The notes beneath the pieces are model-generated. The model was not told where the DNA came from. It ran no database searches and saw nothing but the letters and a program-made list of their open reading frames with translations. DNA of 64,000 bases from NCBI RefSeq assembly GCF_023740735.1, contig NZ_JAMRXH010000022.1, positions 52,237 to 116,236 of the forward strand, in the 5' to 3' direction. Numbering within the stretch: the stretch's first letter is position 1; every line of letters starts with the position of its first letter. Positions 26,943-36,063 of the stretch are shown here, piece by piece. The translations under genes were made by a program, and so were the position numbers. This DNA comes from Nocardia sp. CDC159. GTDB lineage: Bacteria; Actinomycetota; Actinomycetes; Mycobacteriales; Mycobacteriaceae.

Positions 26943-28514
26943 CTATGCGGGATGCAGACCCGGCCTGCGGTCCTCGATGACGAAGCTCGCCTTGGTCTGC
27001 ACCGGTGCGCCGGGCCGCGAAACATACGGTACCGCACGGAAATCCGCGTGCATCCGGTCGGCGGTCATCCGGGTGCGGACGTAGCCGCGGCGGTTGTTGA
27101 AGTAGCGGATGTGCGGATTCTCCAGGCGGATGATCTCGGTGTCGCCGCGGAATTCCGAGCCGTCACCGCCGCTAGTGATCGAGGTGGCCACGAGTTCGGA
27201 GCCGACGATCGGGGATGCGGGGTCCTCCCAGCGCTGTTTGATATCGGCGGCCCAGGCGGTGTGCACGTCGCCGGTCAGCACGACCGGGTTGCGCACCTTG
27301 GCGTCGACCCAGCCGCGCACGACGCGATCGCGGTTGGCGGCGTAGCCGTCCCAGGCGTCCATATTGTTCGTCTCCCCGGGGCCGGGCTGGACGTCGAGCT
27401 GGGCGAAGAACACCTGCTGGCCCAGCAGATCCCAGCGCGCCCGCGACTCGCGGAATCCATCCAGCAGCCAGCGTTCCTGATCGGCGCCGACGATGGTCCG
27501 GTTGGCGGCGCGGCGCTCCGGGCAGGTCTTCAGCCCGTCGCCGCAGGCCTGGTCGTCGCGGTACTGGCGGGTGTCGAGCATGTGGAAGGTGGCCAGCGCG
27601 CCCCAGTGGATGCGCCGGTACAGTTGGATGGTCGTCGCACGTGGCCGCGCGGACGCGCGCAGCGGCATGTTCTCGTAGTACGCCTGGAAGGCAGCGGCGC
27701 GGCGGGCCGCGAAATTCGGCTGGGGACGTTCGGGTCTCTCGGGAACCATATTCGCCCAGTTGTTGTCGAGCTCGTGATCGTCGAAGACCGGCGCCCACGG
27801 CGCGATCGCGTGCGCGGCCTGCAGATCCGGATCGGTCTTGTACTGGGCGTGGCGCTGGCGGTAGTTGGCCAGCGTCTCGGTCTCCGGACCGGCGTGGTCG
27901 CGCGGATTGCCGCCGGGGACCTGGTAGTCGCCCGCCTTGTACTCGTAGATGTAGTCGCCCAGATGCAGCACCAGGTCCGGGTGGTCCTCGGCGAGGCGTC
28001 GATAGGCGGTGAAGTAGCCGTGCTCGTACTGCGAGCACGAGACGAAGCACATGGTCAGCTCGAGACCGTCGAGTGCGCCCGGCGCGGGCGCGGTGCGTGT
28101 GCGCCCCGCGGGGGAGAGGTGACCCTCGGTCCGGAAGCGGTAGAAGTATTCCGCACCCGGCCGCAACCCGGCGAGCTCCACGTGCACGCTGTGCCCCAAT
28201 TCCGGTGCCGCATCAGCGGTTCCGCGCTGCACGATGGTGCGGAAGCCCTCGTCCGCGGCCACCTCCCAGTCCACCCGCACCACCCGATTCGGCATTCCGC
28301 CCATGCCGTCCTCGGCCAGCGGCTGCGGCGCCAGCCGCGTCCACAGCACCACCCCGTCGGCCGAGGGATCCCCCGACGCCACACCGAGGGTGAACGGATT
28401 GGGTAATCCGGTGGGCGCGGCCTGCGACACCCGGTGGCCGAGCACGCCGGACAGCACTCCGGCGGCCGCCGCCCCACCGATCAGAACGCTGCGACGAGAA
28501 ATATTGCCGGACAT
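26943..28514 (-). CDS. phoD: PhoD-family alkaline phosphatase, Tat-exported
   Basis: A 523-residue PhoD. A Tat signal (SRRSVLIGG, then hydrophobic AAAAGVLSGVLG) leads into an N-terminal beta domain and the catalytic domain. Metal ligands are visible in FVSCSQYE, LHLGDYIYEY, APVFDDHELDNNW and LTGDVHTAWAADI. PhoD enzymes are calcium/iron phosphodiesterase/phosphatases that release phosphate outside the cell. Start set at ATG 28514 with AGGAGGAAA seven bases upstream; an in-frame start 11 codons earlier lacks one. No PHO box was identified. Confidence 0.9.
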   Translation of the reverse strand: MSGNISRRSVLIGGAAAAGVLSGVLGHRVSQAAPTGLPNPFTLGVASGDPSADGVVLWTRLAPQPLAEDGMGGMPNRVVRVDWEVAADEGFRTIVQRGTADAAPELGHSVHVELAGLRPGAEYFYRFRTEGHLSPAGRTRTAPAPGALDGLELTMCFVSCSQYEHGYFTAYRRLAEDHPDLVLHLGDYIYEYKAGDYQVPGGNPRDHAGPETETLANYRQRHAQYKTDPDLQAAHAIAPWAPVFDDHELDNNWANMVPERPERPQPNFAARRAAAFQAYYENMPLRASARPRATTIQLYRRIHWGALATFHMLDTRQYRDDQACGDGLKTCPERRAANRTIVGADQERWLLDGFRESRARWDLLGQQVFFAQLDVQPGPGETNNMDAWDGYAANRDRVVRGWVDAKVRNPVVLTGDVHTAWAADIKQRWEDPASPIVGSELVATSITSGGDGSEFRGDTEIIRLENPHIRYFNNRRGYVRTRMTADRMHADFRAVPYVSRPGAPVQTKASFVIEDRRPGLHPA

Positions 28515-28843
28515 GACGTTTCCTCCTGGCGTGGCGTGGTCTCTCATGGCACCGTGGCCGGGTTACCGGCCCCCGACTTCCCGATGAACGTCCGGCAAGG
28601 GCGAAACCAGTTGATGCGGAAGATATTTCGGCGCTCCACCGGATCGTGTCGAGTATACGGCCGAAGGTGCGGATCTCGGCCCGCGTCCGCCGCGACCCGG
28701 GACGCAGTTGCTGTTACGTCCAGCGCGCAGCAGAGCCACCTCGTCGCGGCCGAGGGTGTGGGCCGGAGCGGCATCTCCGCCGAGTGACGGGCGCCGCCGC
28801 CGGTGCCGATACCCTCGGCACACCGACAGAAAGGGAACCGCGG
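28515..28843. other. Intergenic region upstream of phoD
   Basis: No supported gene. The region should hold the phoD promoter on the minus strand. Toward the right end, GATACCCT (28807-28814) and a purine stretch AAAGGGA precede the GTG at 28844 of the damaged frame described next. Confidence 0.3.
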
Positions 28844-29131
28844 GTGAGCCGACCCAGCCTGGCCGACACCATCCGGCAACGTCTCGGAGATTTCCCGCCG
28901 TCGGCTCGGATTCACCGGATTCCCCGAATTCGAGCAGGCCCTGGGCACCGAACCCGAGCAGCGCGACGCCTCGCCACTGACCCTCTACAGCGCCCCCGCC
29001 TCGGAGGGCGAGGCCCTGCTGGCCGAGCTGGGGGAGGCCGCCCACCAGCGGATGCTCGCCTGCGAGGCCGCGGCCAAGCGCACCGATCTGTACCGAAATC
29101 CAGTCCATCGCCGTCAGGGAGGACGTCAACC
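28844..29131 (+). pseudogene. Frame-disrupted remnant upstream of rocD
   Basis: GTG 28844, with AAAGGGA ahead, opens a coding-like frame (SRPSLADTIRQRLGDFPPS). The coding signal then moves to another frame from about 28910 (GFTGFPEFEQALGTEPEQ, ELGEAAHQRMLACEAAAKR), and near 29100 to a third (EIQSIAVREDVNRARHRL). Read together these resemble one helical protein of about 90 residues with two frameshifts. It may be a decayed gene or contain sequence errors. I do not recognise the family. No promoter for rocD is obvious inside it. Confidence 0.35.
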
Positions 29132-30328
29132 GTGCCCGACACCGCCTACTTCCGAGGCCTGTCCGAAGCGTATTCCGCGCACAACTACCATCCGCTGCCC
29201 GTGGTCGTCACCGAGGCGCAGGGCGCCTGGGTGACCGATGTGGCGGGTAACCGCTATCTGGATATGCTCTCTGCCTACGGGGCGGTGAACTTCGGTCATC
29301 GCCATCCCCGGCTGATCGCCGCGGCCAAGCGGCAACTGGACCGCGTCACGCTGGTGAGCAGGGCGTTCGATCACGACCAGTTCGGACCGTTCATGCGGGA
29401 ACTGGCCCAGCTGTGCGGCAAGGACATGGTGCTGCCGATGAATTCGGGGGCCGAGGCGGTGGAGACCGCCCTCAAGACCGCGCGCAAATGGGGTTACGAG
29501 GTCAAGGGCGTGCCCGCCGACGAGGCGGTGATCATCACCTTCCAGGGCAACTTTCACGGCCGGACCACCACGATCGTCTCGTTCTCCGACGATCCGGTCG
29601 CGCGAAACTCCTTCGGCCCCTTCACACCCGGCTTCCGGACGGTGCCCTACGGCGATATCGAGGCGCTGCGCGCCGCCGTCGACGATCGCACCGTCGCGGT
29701 GCTGCTCGAACCGATCCAGGGTGAGGCGGGCGTCAACGTGCCGCCGAGCGGTTTTCTGACCGCGGTGCGCCGATTGTGCACCGCGGCCGGAATTTTGATG
29801 ATCGATGACGAGATCCAGGCCGGACTCGGCCGCACGGGCGCCACCTTCGCCGCCGACCACGAGAACGTCGTCCCCGACATCTACCTGCTCGGCAAGGCGC
29901 TCGGCGGCGGTATCGTGCCGGTGTCCGCCGTCGTCGCCGACGCCGACATCCTCGGGGTGTTCCGCCCCGGCCAGCACGGGTCGACCTTCGGCGGCAATCC
30001 GCTGGCCTGCGCGGTCGGCCGCGAGGTGGTCGCCATGCTGCGCACCGGCGAATTCCAGGACCGCGCCCGCGAACTCGGCGCGCATCTGCACGCCCGGCTG
30101 GGCGCCCTGCCCGATGTCAAGGCCGTCACCGGCCGCGGGCTGTGGGCCGGGCTGCAACTGGACGGCGACGCCCGCCGGGTGAGCGAACGCCTGCTGACCC
30201 GCGGCGTACTGGCCAAGGAGACCCACGGCACGATCATCCGGCTCGCGCCGCCGCTGGTCATCGACCGCGACGAGATCGACACCGCCCTCGAGCAGCTGGC
30301 GGCGGCGATGGCCGAGCGGGACCGGTGA
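29132..30328 (+). CDS. rocD: Ornithine aminotransferase
   Basis: A 398-residue class III PLP transaminase. It shows PMNSGAEAVETALKTARKWG, FHGRTTTIVSFSDDP, LMIDDEIQAGLGRTG, and the PLP lysine in LLGKALGGGIVPVSA. These blocks are characteristic of ornithine-oxo-acid transaminases, which convert ornithine and 2-oxoglutarate to glutamate semialdehyde and glutamate for arginine breakdown or proline synthesis. GTG start with GGGAGGA upstream. It is intact here, whereas M. tuberculosis has rocD split (from memory). No arginase is seen in the window. Confidence 0.92.
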   Translation: MPDTAYFRGLSEAYSAHNYHPLPVVVTEAQGAWVTDVAGNRYLDMLSAYGAVNFGHRHPRLIAAAKRQLDRVTLVSRAFDHDQFGPFMRELAQLCGKDMVLPMNSGAEAVETALKTARKWGYEVKGVPADEAVIITFQGNFHGRTTTIVSFSDDPVARNSFGPFTPGFRTVPYGDIEALRAAVDDRTVAVLLEPIQGEAGVNVPPSGFLTAVRRLCTAAGILMIDDEIQAGLGRTGATFAADHENVVPDIYLLGKALGGGIVPVSAVVADADILGVFRPGQHGSTFGGNPLACAVGREVVAMLRTGEFQDRARELGAHLHARLGALPDVKAVTGRGLWAGLQLDGDARRVSERLLTRGVLAKETHGTIIRLAPPLVIDRDEIDTALEQLAAAMAERDR

Positions 30329-30353
30329 GGTGCGCGGTGACTATCCTGCGGCC

Positions 30354-30677
30354 ATGACCTTCCTGCTCCTCGCATTGGCCATCGTGTCCGAGGTCTCGGC
30401 GACCGTCTCGCTCAAACTGTCCGAGGGATTCAGCAAGCTCGTGCCCTCGATCGTCGTGGTCATCGGATATGTGGCGGCGTTCTTCTTCCTGTCGCAGGCG
30501 CTGAAGCGGGGCATGTCGATCGGGGTCGCCTATGGGGTGTGGTCGGCGATCGGGGTGGCCGCGGTCGCCACGATCGGGGTGCTGTTCTTGAACGAGACGC
30601 TGACCGCGATTCAGGTGGGCGGCATCGCGCTGGTGATCCTCGGGGTGCTGGCACTCGAGCTCGGCGGGGCGCACTGA
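30354..30677 (+). CDS. SMR-family multidrug efflux protein
   Basis: A 107-residue four-helix membrane protein of the EmrE/Mmr type. The membrane-embedded glutamate is in AIVSEVSATVSLKLSEGF; AYGVWSAIGV and LNETLTAIQVGGIALVI are the other family blocks. It exchanges protons for cationic drugs or guanidinium-type compounds as a dimer. TATCCT lies six bases before the ATG (30342-30347), so the mRNA is probably leaderless; the preceding GTGAC gives an extended -10 look. It is 25 bases after rocD. Confidence 0.88.
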   Translation: MTFLLLALAIVSEVSATVSLKLSEGFSKLVPSIVVVIGYVAAFFFLSQALKRGMSIGVAYGVWSAIGVAAVATIGVLFLNETLTAIQVGGIALVILGVLALELGGAH

Positions 30678-30798
30678 GCCCCCGGAACTGGGGTCTCGAT
30701 GATCTTCCTCGATTCCGCCGTGGGACCCGTTGGGCGTCACTACCATCGGGCGGGCGGGCCGGTGGTCCGCGTGGTCGATGTCGACGGGGTGATCCGCG

Positions 30799-31548
30799 GT
30801 GTTGGAAGCCGAGGGCTTGGTCAAACGCTATGGCGGTGTGGAGGCGTTGCGGGGAGCCGACTTTCGGGTGGACGCCGGTGAGGTGGTCGCGCTCATCGGC
30901 GACAATGGTGCGGGCAAATCCACTCTGGTGAAATGCCTTTCGGGCGCCGAACAGCCCGATGAGGGGCGCATCCTGCTGGACGGGGAGCCCGTGCGGATGC
31001 CCTCACCCACGGCCGCGCGCCGCCTCGGCGTGGAGACCGTGTACCAGGATCTGGCCGTCGCACCGGATCTGGACCCGGCGGCGAATCTGTTTCTCGGTCG
31101 CGAACTGCTCCGCCGCGGCGTGCCGGGCAGGCTCGGCATGCTCGACCGCAGGGCCATGAAAACCCAGGCGGCCGAGCACTTCCAGCGTCTGGGCGTCACG
31201 CTGCCGCGCGCGGACGTGCCGATCGGCGCGCTGTCGGGCGGTCAGCGCCAGACCGTCGCGGTGGCCCGCGCGGTCATGTGGGCCAGCAAGGTGGTGTTCA
31301 TGGACGAACCGACCGCGGCGCTGGGTGTGGTGCAGCGCGAGCGGGTGCTCGAGGTGATCCGCCGGGTGCGCGATCAGGGCATCGCGGTCGTGCTCATCAG
31401 CCACAACATGCCCGAGGTGCTGGCGGTGGCCGACCGGATCGAGGTGCTGCGGCTGGGGCGGCGGGTCGCGCGGTTCGGCTCCGACGCCACGCTCGAGCAG
31501 TTGGTCGGGGCGATGACGGGTGCGGTGCGAAACGAGGACGAGGCATGA
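30799..31548 (+). CDS. Sugar ABC importer, ATP-binding protein (single domain)
   Basis: A 249-residue ATPase of the carbohydrate-uptake CUT2 group. Walker A is GDNGAGKST, the signature LSGGQRQ, Walker B VVFMDEPTAAL, and the switch His is in LISHNMPEV. Unlike RbsA/XylG it has only one nucleotide-binding domain, so it must act as a homodimer, as in FrcA-type systems. A TACCAT -10 candidate lies at 30741-30746. The stop overlaps the permease ATG. Confidence 0.9.
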   Translation: MLEAEGLVKRYGGVEALRGADFRVDAGEVVALIGDNGAGKSTLVKCLSGAEQPDEGRILLDGEPVRMPSPTAARRLGVETVYQDLAVAPDLDPAANLFLGRELLRRGVPGRLGMLDRRAMKTQAAEHFQRLGVTLPRADVPIGALSGGQRQTVAVARAVMWASKVVFMDEPTAALGVVQRERVLEVIRRVRDQGIAVVLISHNMPEVLAVADRIEVLRLGRRVARFGSDATLEQLVGAMTGAVRNEDEA

Positions 31549-32573
31549 GCAACGGTGCCGAGACGGCCCAGTTACCGGAACGCACCCGATGGCAACGACT
31601 CACGGGCGCGAGCACCCTGTGGATCGGTCTGGTGCTGATCGCGCTCTACACCGCCTTCTCGATCCTGCGGCCCGACGAGTTCCCGACCCGATTCACCCTG
31701 CAGACGCTGCTAATCGAGACCGCGGTGCTGCTGGTGCTGTCGATCGGCATGACGTTCGTGATCATTACCGCCGGTATCGACCTGTCGGTCGGCATGGTGC
31801 TGATCTTCTCCGGCGTGATCGGGTCGAAGCTCATGGAATGGCTCAGCCCCGGTCAGGACGCCACGCACGCGGGCTGGGGCATCGTGGCGGCCGGACTGGT
31901 GGGTTCGCTTGCGGGCGGGGCGTTCTGGGGCCTACTGAACGGAATTCTGGTGGCCAAGGCCAAGATTCCGCCCTTGATCGTGACGCTCGGCTCGTTCGGC
32001 GCGGCGCTGGGCGCGGCGCAGCTGATCACCGGCGGCGTCGATACCCGCACGGTGCCCGGGAAGCTGCGCGACTCACTGGGATTCGGCACGCTGCTGGGCG
32101 GAGTGCCGATCCTGGTGCTGGTGGCCGCGGCGGTCACGCTGTTCGGCGCATGGCTGCTGCACACCACGCGTTTCGGCCGTTACACCTACGCCATCGGCTC
32201 CAACGCCGAGGCCGCGCGCCGGGCGGGTGTCGGCGTGACCCGGCATCTGGTGCTGGTGTATCTGCTGACCGGAACACTGGCAGGGCTGGCCGGTTTCATG
32301 AATCTGGCCTACTTCGGCACCACCACCATCGGCGGGCACGGCACCGACAATCTCGACGCCATCGCGGGTGTGGTGATCGGCGGCACCAGCCTGTTCGGCG
32401 GCGTGGGATCGGTGCTGGGCACCGTCATCGGGGTGTTCATCCCGTCGGTGCTGCGCAAGGGCTTCGTCATCGCCCAGGTGCCGGTGTTCTGGCAGCCGAT
32501 CGCGGTCAGCGTGGTGCTGGTGGCGGCCGTGTGGTTCGACCAGGTTCGCAGGCGGTCGCGAGACCGGAAGTAG
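31545..32573 (+). CDS. Sugar ABC importer, permease (RbsC type)
   Basis: A 342-residue membrane protein with about 10 hydrophobic segments. MTFVIITAGIDLSVG is the classic CUT2 permease motif, and GNAEAARRAGVGV-like sequence (SNAEAARRAGV) marks the cytoplasmic coupling loop; DAIAGVVIGGTSLFGG is also conserved. It pairs with the ATPase and the lipoprotein next to it. ATGA overlap with the upstream gene. The sugar is not known. Confidence 0.9.
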   Translation: MSNGAETAQLPERTRWQRLTGASTLWIGLVLIALYTAFSILRPDEFPTRFTLQTLLIETAVLLVLSIGMTFVIITAGIDLSVGMVLIFSGVIGSKLMEWLSPGQDATHAGWGIVAAGLVGSLAGGAFWGLLNGILVAKAKIPPLIVTLGSFGAALGAAQLITGGVDTRTVPGKLRDSLGFGTLLGGVPILVLVAAAVTLFGAWLLHTTRFGRYTYAIGSNAEAARRAGVGVTRHLVLVYLLTGTLAGLAGFMNLAYFGTTTIGGHGTDNLDAIAGVVIGGTSLFGGVGSVLGTVIGVFIPSVLRKGFVIAQVPVFWQPIAVSVVLVAAVWFDQVRRRSRDRK

Positions 32574-32601
32574 CACAACACATCCCGAAGGTGAGGCGCA
32601 G

Positions 32602-33567
32602 ATGAGGACCGGAACGGTGTTGGCCGCGGTGGTGATGACCGTGGCGGCGGTGCTGGCGGGCTGCGGCGGCCAGATCGGCGACTCGGGTGGCCTCGACGCC
32701 AAGAAGATCGTGCTCATCCCCGGCAAGGCCGATGAGCCGTTCTACCTCTCGCTGCAATGCGGTGCGCAGGATCGGGCAAAAGAGCTCGGCTACCAGCTGA
32801 ATACGCAGGCGCCCACGCAGTTCGACGCCGCGGCGCAGACCCCGATCGTCACCGGCGCGATCGCTGGGAAACCCGGGGCCCTGCTGATCGCCCCCACCCA
32901 CGCGACCGCGATGGCCAGCCCGATGAAACAGGCCAGGGACGCCGGAATCAAGGTGATCGAGGTCGACACCGCCCTCGACGACACCTCGATCGCGTTGTCG
33001 TCGGTCTCCTCCGACAACCGCAAGGGCGGTCAGCTGGCGGCCCAGACGCTGGCAAAGCTGGTGGGGGGCAAGGGGCCCGTGCTGGTGATCAACACCAAGG
33101 CGGGCACCTCGACCACCGACGCGCGAGCGCAGGGCTTCACCGACGAGCTGAAGAATCATCCGGGCATGAGCTCACTCGGCGTCCAGTACAACAACAACGA
33201 GGCCGCCCAGGCCGCCTCCATCGTCACCGCCACCCTGGCCGCGCATCCGGATCTCGCGGGTATCTTCGCCACCAATCTCAGCTCGACCGAGGGCGCGGCG
33301 ACCGGCCTGCGCAATGCGGGCAAGCTCGGCGCGGTCAAGCTGGTCGGCTTCGACGCCAGCCCGAAGCAGGTCGAGGATCTGCGGGCCGGGACCGTGCAGG
33401 CGCTCATCGCGCAGGACCCGGCCACCATCGGGGCCGACGGCGTCGATCAGGCGGTGGCCGCCCTCGAGGGCAAGCCGGTCGAGCGCACCGTCAAGACCGA
33501 TATGATCGCCCTCACCCAGGCCGATATGGACGCCAACTCGAAGTATTTCTACAAGAGCAGGTGCTGA
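32602..33567 (+). CDS. Sugar ABC importer, substrate-binding lipoprotein
   Basis: A 321-residue periplasmic-binding-protein type 1 lipoprotein. The lipobox ends in C21 (VLAGC). The two-lobed fold is seen in IVLIPGKADEPFYLSLQCGA, ALLIAPTHATAM, and the hinge-side VGFDASPKQVEDLRAG. Binding proteins of this group take ribose, galactose, fructose or inositol-like sugars. GAAGGTGAGG lies upstream. It is last in the ATPase-permease-binding protein operon and converges with ilvA, 2 bases apart. Confidence 0.88.
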   Translation: MRTGTVLAAVVMTVAAVLAGCGGQIGDSGGLDAKKIVLIPGKADEPFYLSLQCGAQDRAKELGYQLNTQAPTQFDAAAQTPIVTGAIAGKPGALLIAPTHATAMASPMKQARDAGIKVIEVDTALDDTSIALSSVSSDNRKGGQLAAQTLAKLVGGKGPVLVINTKAGTSTTDARAQGFTDELKNHPGMSSLGVQYNNNEAAQAASIVTATLAAHPDLAGIFATNLSSTEGAATGLRNAGKLGAVKLVGFDASPKQVEDLRAGTVQALIAQDPATIGADGVDQAVAALEGKPVERTVKTDMIALTQADMDANSKYFYKSRC

Positions 33568-33569
33568 AC

Positions 33570-34799
33570 TCAATCCTGTACGCGCACCGCGTATTCGGCG
33601 TCGGCCAGCGCCTCGAGGACGTCGCCGCGGTGGGACGGGCCGCGGGTCTCGAGGGTGAGCAGCACCTCGACCTCGTCGATGGCCAGCCACGATCCGGTGC
33701 GCAGGTGGACCACGTCGACGACGCTGGCGCCGGTCTTGGCGACCGTCGCCAGCAGGCGGCCGAGGCTGCCCGGCCGATCCGAGAGCGTCACGCGCACACC
33801 CAGATAGCGGCCCGCGGCGCTGAGACCGTGGCCGATCATTCGGGTCAGCAGCAGCGGGTCGACATTGCCGCCGGACAGGATCGCGCAGACCGGGCCCTCG
33901 AGGCCCAATTCCTCGGTGCTACAGGCCATCAGCGCGGCCACGGCCGCCGCGCCCGCGGGTTCGACGATCAGCTTGGCCCGCTCCATGCACAACAGCAGCG
34001 CACTCGACAGCGCATCCTCGTCGACGGTGACGACGGGGGTGGCGAACTCGGCGACGTGCGCGAACGGCACCTCGCCGGGCAGACCCACGGCGATACCGTC
34101 GGCCATGGTCGACATGCGTTCCAGCGCAACGGGCTTACCCGCCGACAGCGATTCCGGCCAGGCGGCGGCCTGGGCCGCCTGCACGCCGACGACCCGCACC
34201 CGCGGGGCGAGGTGGTGCAGCGCGATCGCGACCCCCGCCAGCAGGCCGCCGCCTCCGGTGGGCACCAGGACCGTGCCCACGTCGGGCAGCTGCTCCAACA
34301 GTTCCACCGCGACGGTGGCCTGTCCGGCGACGATATCGGCGTGATCGAACGGGTGGATCAGCGTCGCACCGGTCTGCTCGGCGAAATCCAGTGCGGCCGA
34401 GAGGGATTTCTCGATGGTGTCGCCGACCTGATGGACGGTCGCGCCGTAGGCCCGGGTGGCCACAAGTTTGGGCAGTGACGCGCCCACCGGCATGAAGACC
34501 GTCGAGTCGATGCCCAAAGTCGTTGCCGACCAAGCGACTCCCTGGGCGTGATTACCGGCGCTGGCCGCCACCACGCCGCGGGCCCGGTCGGCCTCGGGCA
34601 GATTCGCGATCCGGTTGTAGGCGCCCCGCGGTTTGAACGACCCAGTGCGCTGCAGATTCTCGCATTTGAGCCGCACCTCGAAACCGGTCCGCTCGGACAA
34701 CACGCGCGAGGCGACCACCGGTGTGCGGCGGATGACCGGCTCCAGCACCTTCGCCGCGGCCTCGATGCGATCCAACCCGATCAAGTCCATGGCGGCCAT
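33570..34799 (-). CDS. ilvA: Threonine ammonia-lyase, catabolic type with ACT domain
   Basis: A 409-residue fold-II PLP enzyme: the Schiff-base lysine is in GSFKPRGAYN, the phosphate loop is GGGGLLAG, and SAGNHAQGVAW is the substrate loop. It deaminates threonine or serine to 2-oxobutyrate or pyruvate. A single C-terminal ACT domain (about 330-409, LGVRVTLSDRPGSLGRLLA) suggests allosteric control by an amino acid. It is closer to TdcB-like proteins than to the two-domain biosynthetic IlvA. Start is ATG 34799; ATG 34790 is three codons inside. Confidence 0.85.
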   Translation of the reverse strand: MAAMDLIGLDRIEAAAKVLEPVIRRTPVVASRVLSERTGFEVRLKCENLQRTGSFKPRGAYNRIANLPEADRARGVVAASAGNHAQGVAWSATTLGIDSTVFMPVGASLPKLVATRAYGATVHQVGDTIEKSLSAALDFAEQTGATLIHPFDHADIVAGQATVAVELLEQLPDVGTVLVPTGGGGLLAGVAIALHHLAPRVRVVGVQAAQAAAWPESLSAGKPVALERMSTMADGIAVGLPGEVPFAHVAEFATPVVTVDEDALSSALLLCMERAKLIVEPAGAAAVAALMACSTEELGLEGPVCAILSGGNVDPLLLTRMIGHGLSAAGRYLGVRVTLSDRPGSLGRLLATVAKTGASVVDVVHLRTGSWLAIDEVEVLLTLETRGPSHRGDVLEALADAEYAVRVQD

Positions 34800-34976
34800 G
34801 CTGCCAGACCGCGGCCGCGGGGGCAGACGGTCCGGCCGAGAACGACCGGACTGCTCAGCACGCCCAGTGCGGTCCCCTGGGAACTGGGCAACTCGAGCAG
34901 TCGCGGTGGGTTTCGCGACACGCGTGCGGACGGGAGTTTCCGGCGCGCGCCCGCGGTGGGGGTCACCATCGCAGCT

Positions 34977-35504
34977 GTGCGGATATTCGGGAAGGTCGCC
35001 GTGGCCGGGTCGGTGTGGGCGCTGGCGATGTCCCTGTCGGCCGGGCCCGGCGCGGCGACGATCGGGCCGATCGGGTCGTGCGGATCGGGCGAGTTCCGCT
35101 GGACCGCGGTCGAGGAGGGGATCGGTCTCTCGCCGCGGTATCTGACGTTCACCTCGGTGGGCGCGCTGCGTGATTGTGTGGGAACGGTGCCCGCAATCAC
35201 CGGCGGCACCTTCACCGGGGTGCACACGGCCTGGTCGGACTGTATGCGCCCGGCCGACGGGCCGATCACCGTGACGATCGTGTGGTCCGACGGGCAGACC
35301 AGCGTGCTGTCGGGGCCGTGGCCGGTCGCGATGAGCCAGCCGACGGTCGGCGTGCTCGCGGTGACCGAGGGGCTCGGGCGCGGCGAGCGGGTGCGGATCG
35401 TGGCCCACTACGACATCGCGACCGTGGACAATGTGGTCGGATGCCTGGGCGCGGGAGTGCGCACCGGCACCGGCAGGGTGCTCGAGGCCGCGTCGAGCGG
35501 ATGA
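34977..35504 (+). CDS. Secreted protein of unknown function
   Basis: A 175-residue exported protein. A short signal peptide (VRIFGKVAVAGSVWALAMSL) ends near AGPGAAT. Four cysteines (GSCGSG, LRDCVG, SDCMRP, VGCLGA) probably form disulfides; the mature part looks beta-rich. It shares size and cysteine pattern with many nocardial secreted proteins but has no named domain. GTG 34977 was chosen as first start giving a good signal peptide; an earlier in-frame GTG exists. It converges with idi. Confidence 0.6.
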   Translation: MRIFGKVAVAGSVWALAMSLSAGPGAATIGPIGSCGSGEFRWTAVEEGIGLSPRYLTFTSVGALRDCVGTVPAITGGTFTGVHTAWSDCMRPADGPITVTIVWSDGQTSVLSGPWPVAMSQPTVGVLAVTEGLGRGERVRIVAHYDIATVDNVVGCLGAGVRTGTGRVLEAASSG

Positions 35505-35514
35505 TCGCCGCGGG

Positions 35515-36063
35515 TCAGTTCGACCGTTCGGCGAGCGTCAGCACCCCGCTGAGCCAGGGCGTATAGCGCTGCGGATCCGCCTCGATGGCCGCGGCCAGCG
35601 CCTCCGGGCGCACCCATGCGAAATCGGCGACCTCGGCCGGATCCGGCTGCGGCGGTTCGCCGTCGAAGCGGCCGATGAGCACGTGGTCCCATTCGAATTC
35701 GACCCGCCCGGTCACCGTATCGCCCGCCCGATAGCGGAAGGTGCCGACCTCGTGCACCGGGGTCTGGATGCCCAGCTCCTCGGTCAACCGGGTCCGTGCC
35801 GCCGCGACGACCGATTCGCCCGGGGCCGGATGCCCGCAGCAGGTGTTGGCCCACTGCAGCGGGAACCGGGTCTTCACCGCGGCGCGCTGCTGCAGCAACA
35901 CCCGCCCGGCCGCGTCGAACAGCAGCACCGAGAACGCGCGATGCAGTCGGCCCGGTGCGGTGTGCGCCTCGGCCACCGGGCAGGCGCCGGTCGCGCGGCC
36001 CTGCTCGTCCACCAACTCGACGAGCAGCGCCTCACGATCGGTCGTCTCGGACGGTAAGCTCAC
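35515..36063 (-). CDS. idi: Isopentenyl-diphosphate delta-isomerase, type I
   Basis: A 182-residue Nudix-type isomerase. HRAFSVLLFD and WANTCCGHPAPGE carry the metal ligands and the catalytic cysteine; the Nudix-like helix AARTRLTEELGI and the EFEWDHVLIG segment bear the acidic residues. It interconverts IPP and DMAPP. Its ATG overlaps the stop of the geranyl-diphosphate methyltransferase, so it belongs to the encapsulin operon and presumably raises the DMAPP needed for geranyl diphosphate. Confidence 0.93.
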   Translation of the reverse strand: MSLPSETTDREALLVELVDEQGRATGACPVAEAHTAPGRLHRAFSVLLFDAAGRVLLQQRAAVKTRFPLQWANTCCGHPAPGESVVAAARTRLTEELGIQTPVHEVGTFRYRAGDTVTGRVEFEWDHVLIGRFDGEPPQPDPAEVADFAWVRPEALAAAIEADPQRYTPWLSGVLTLAERSN

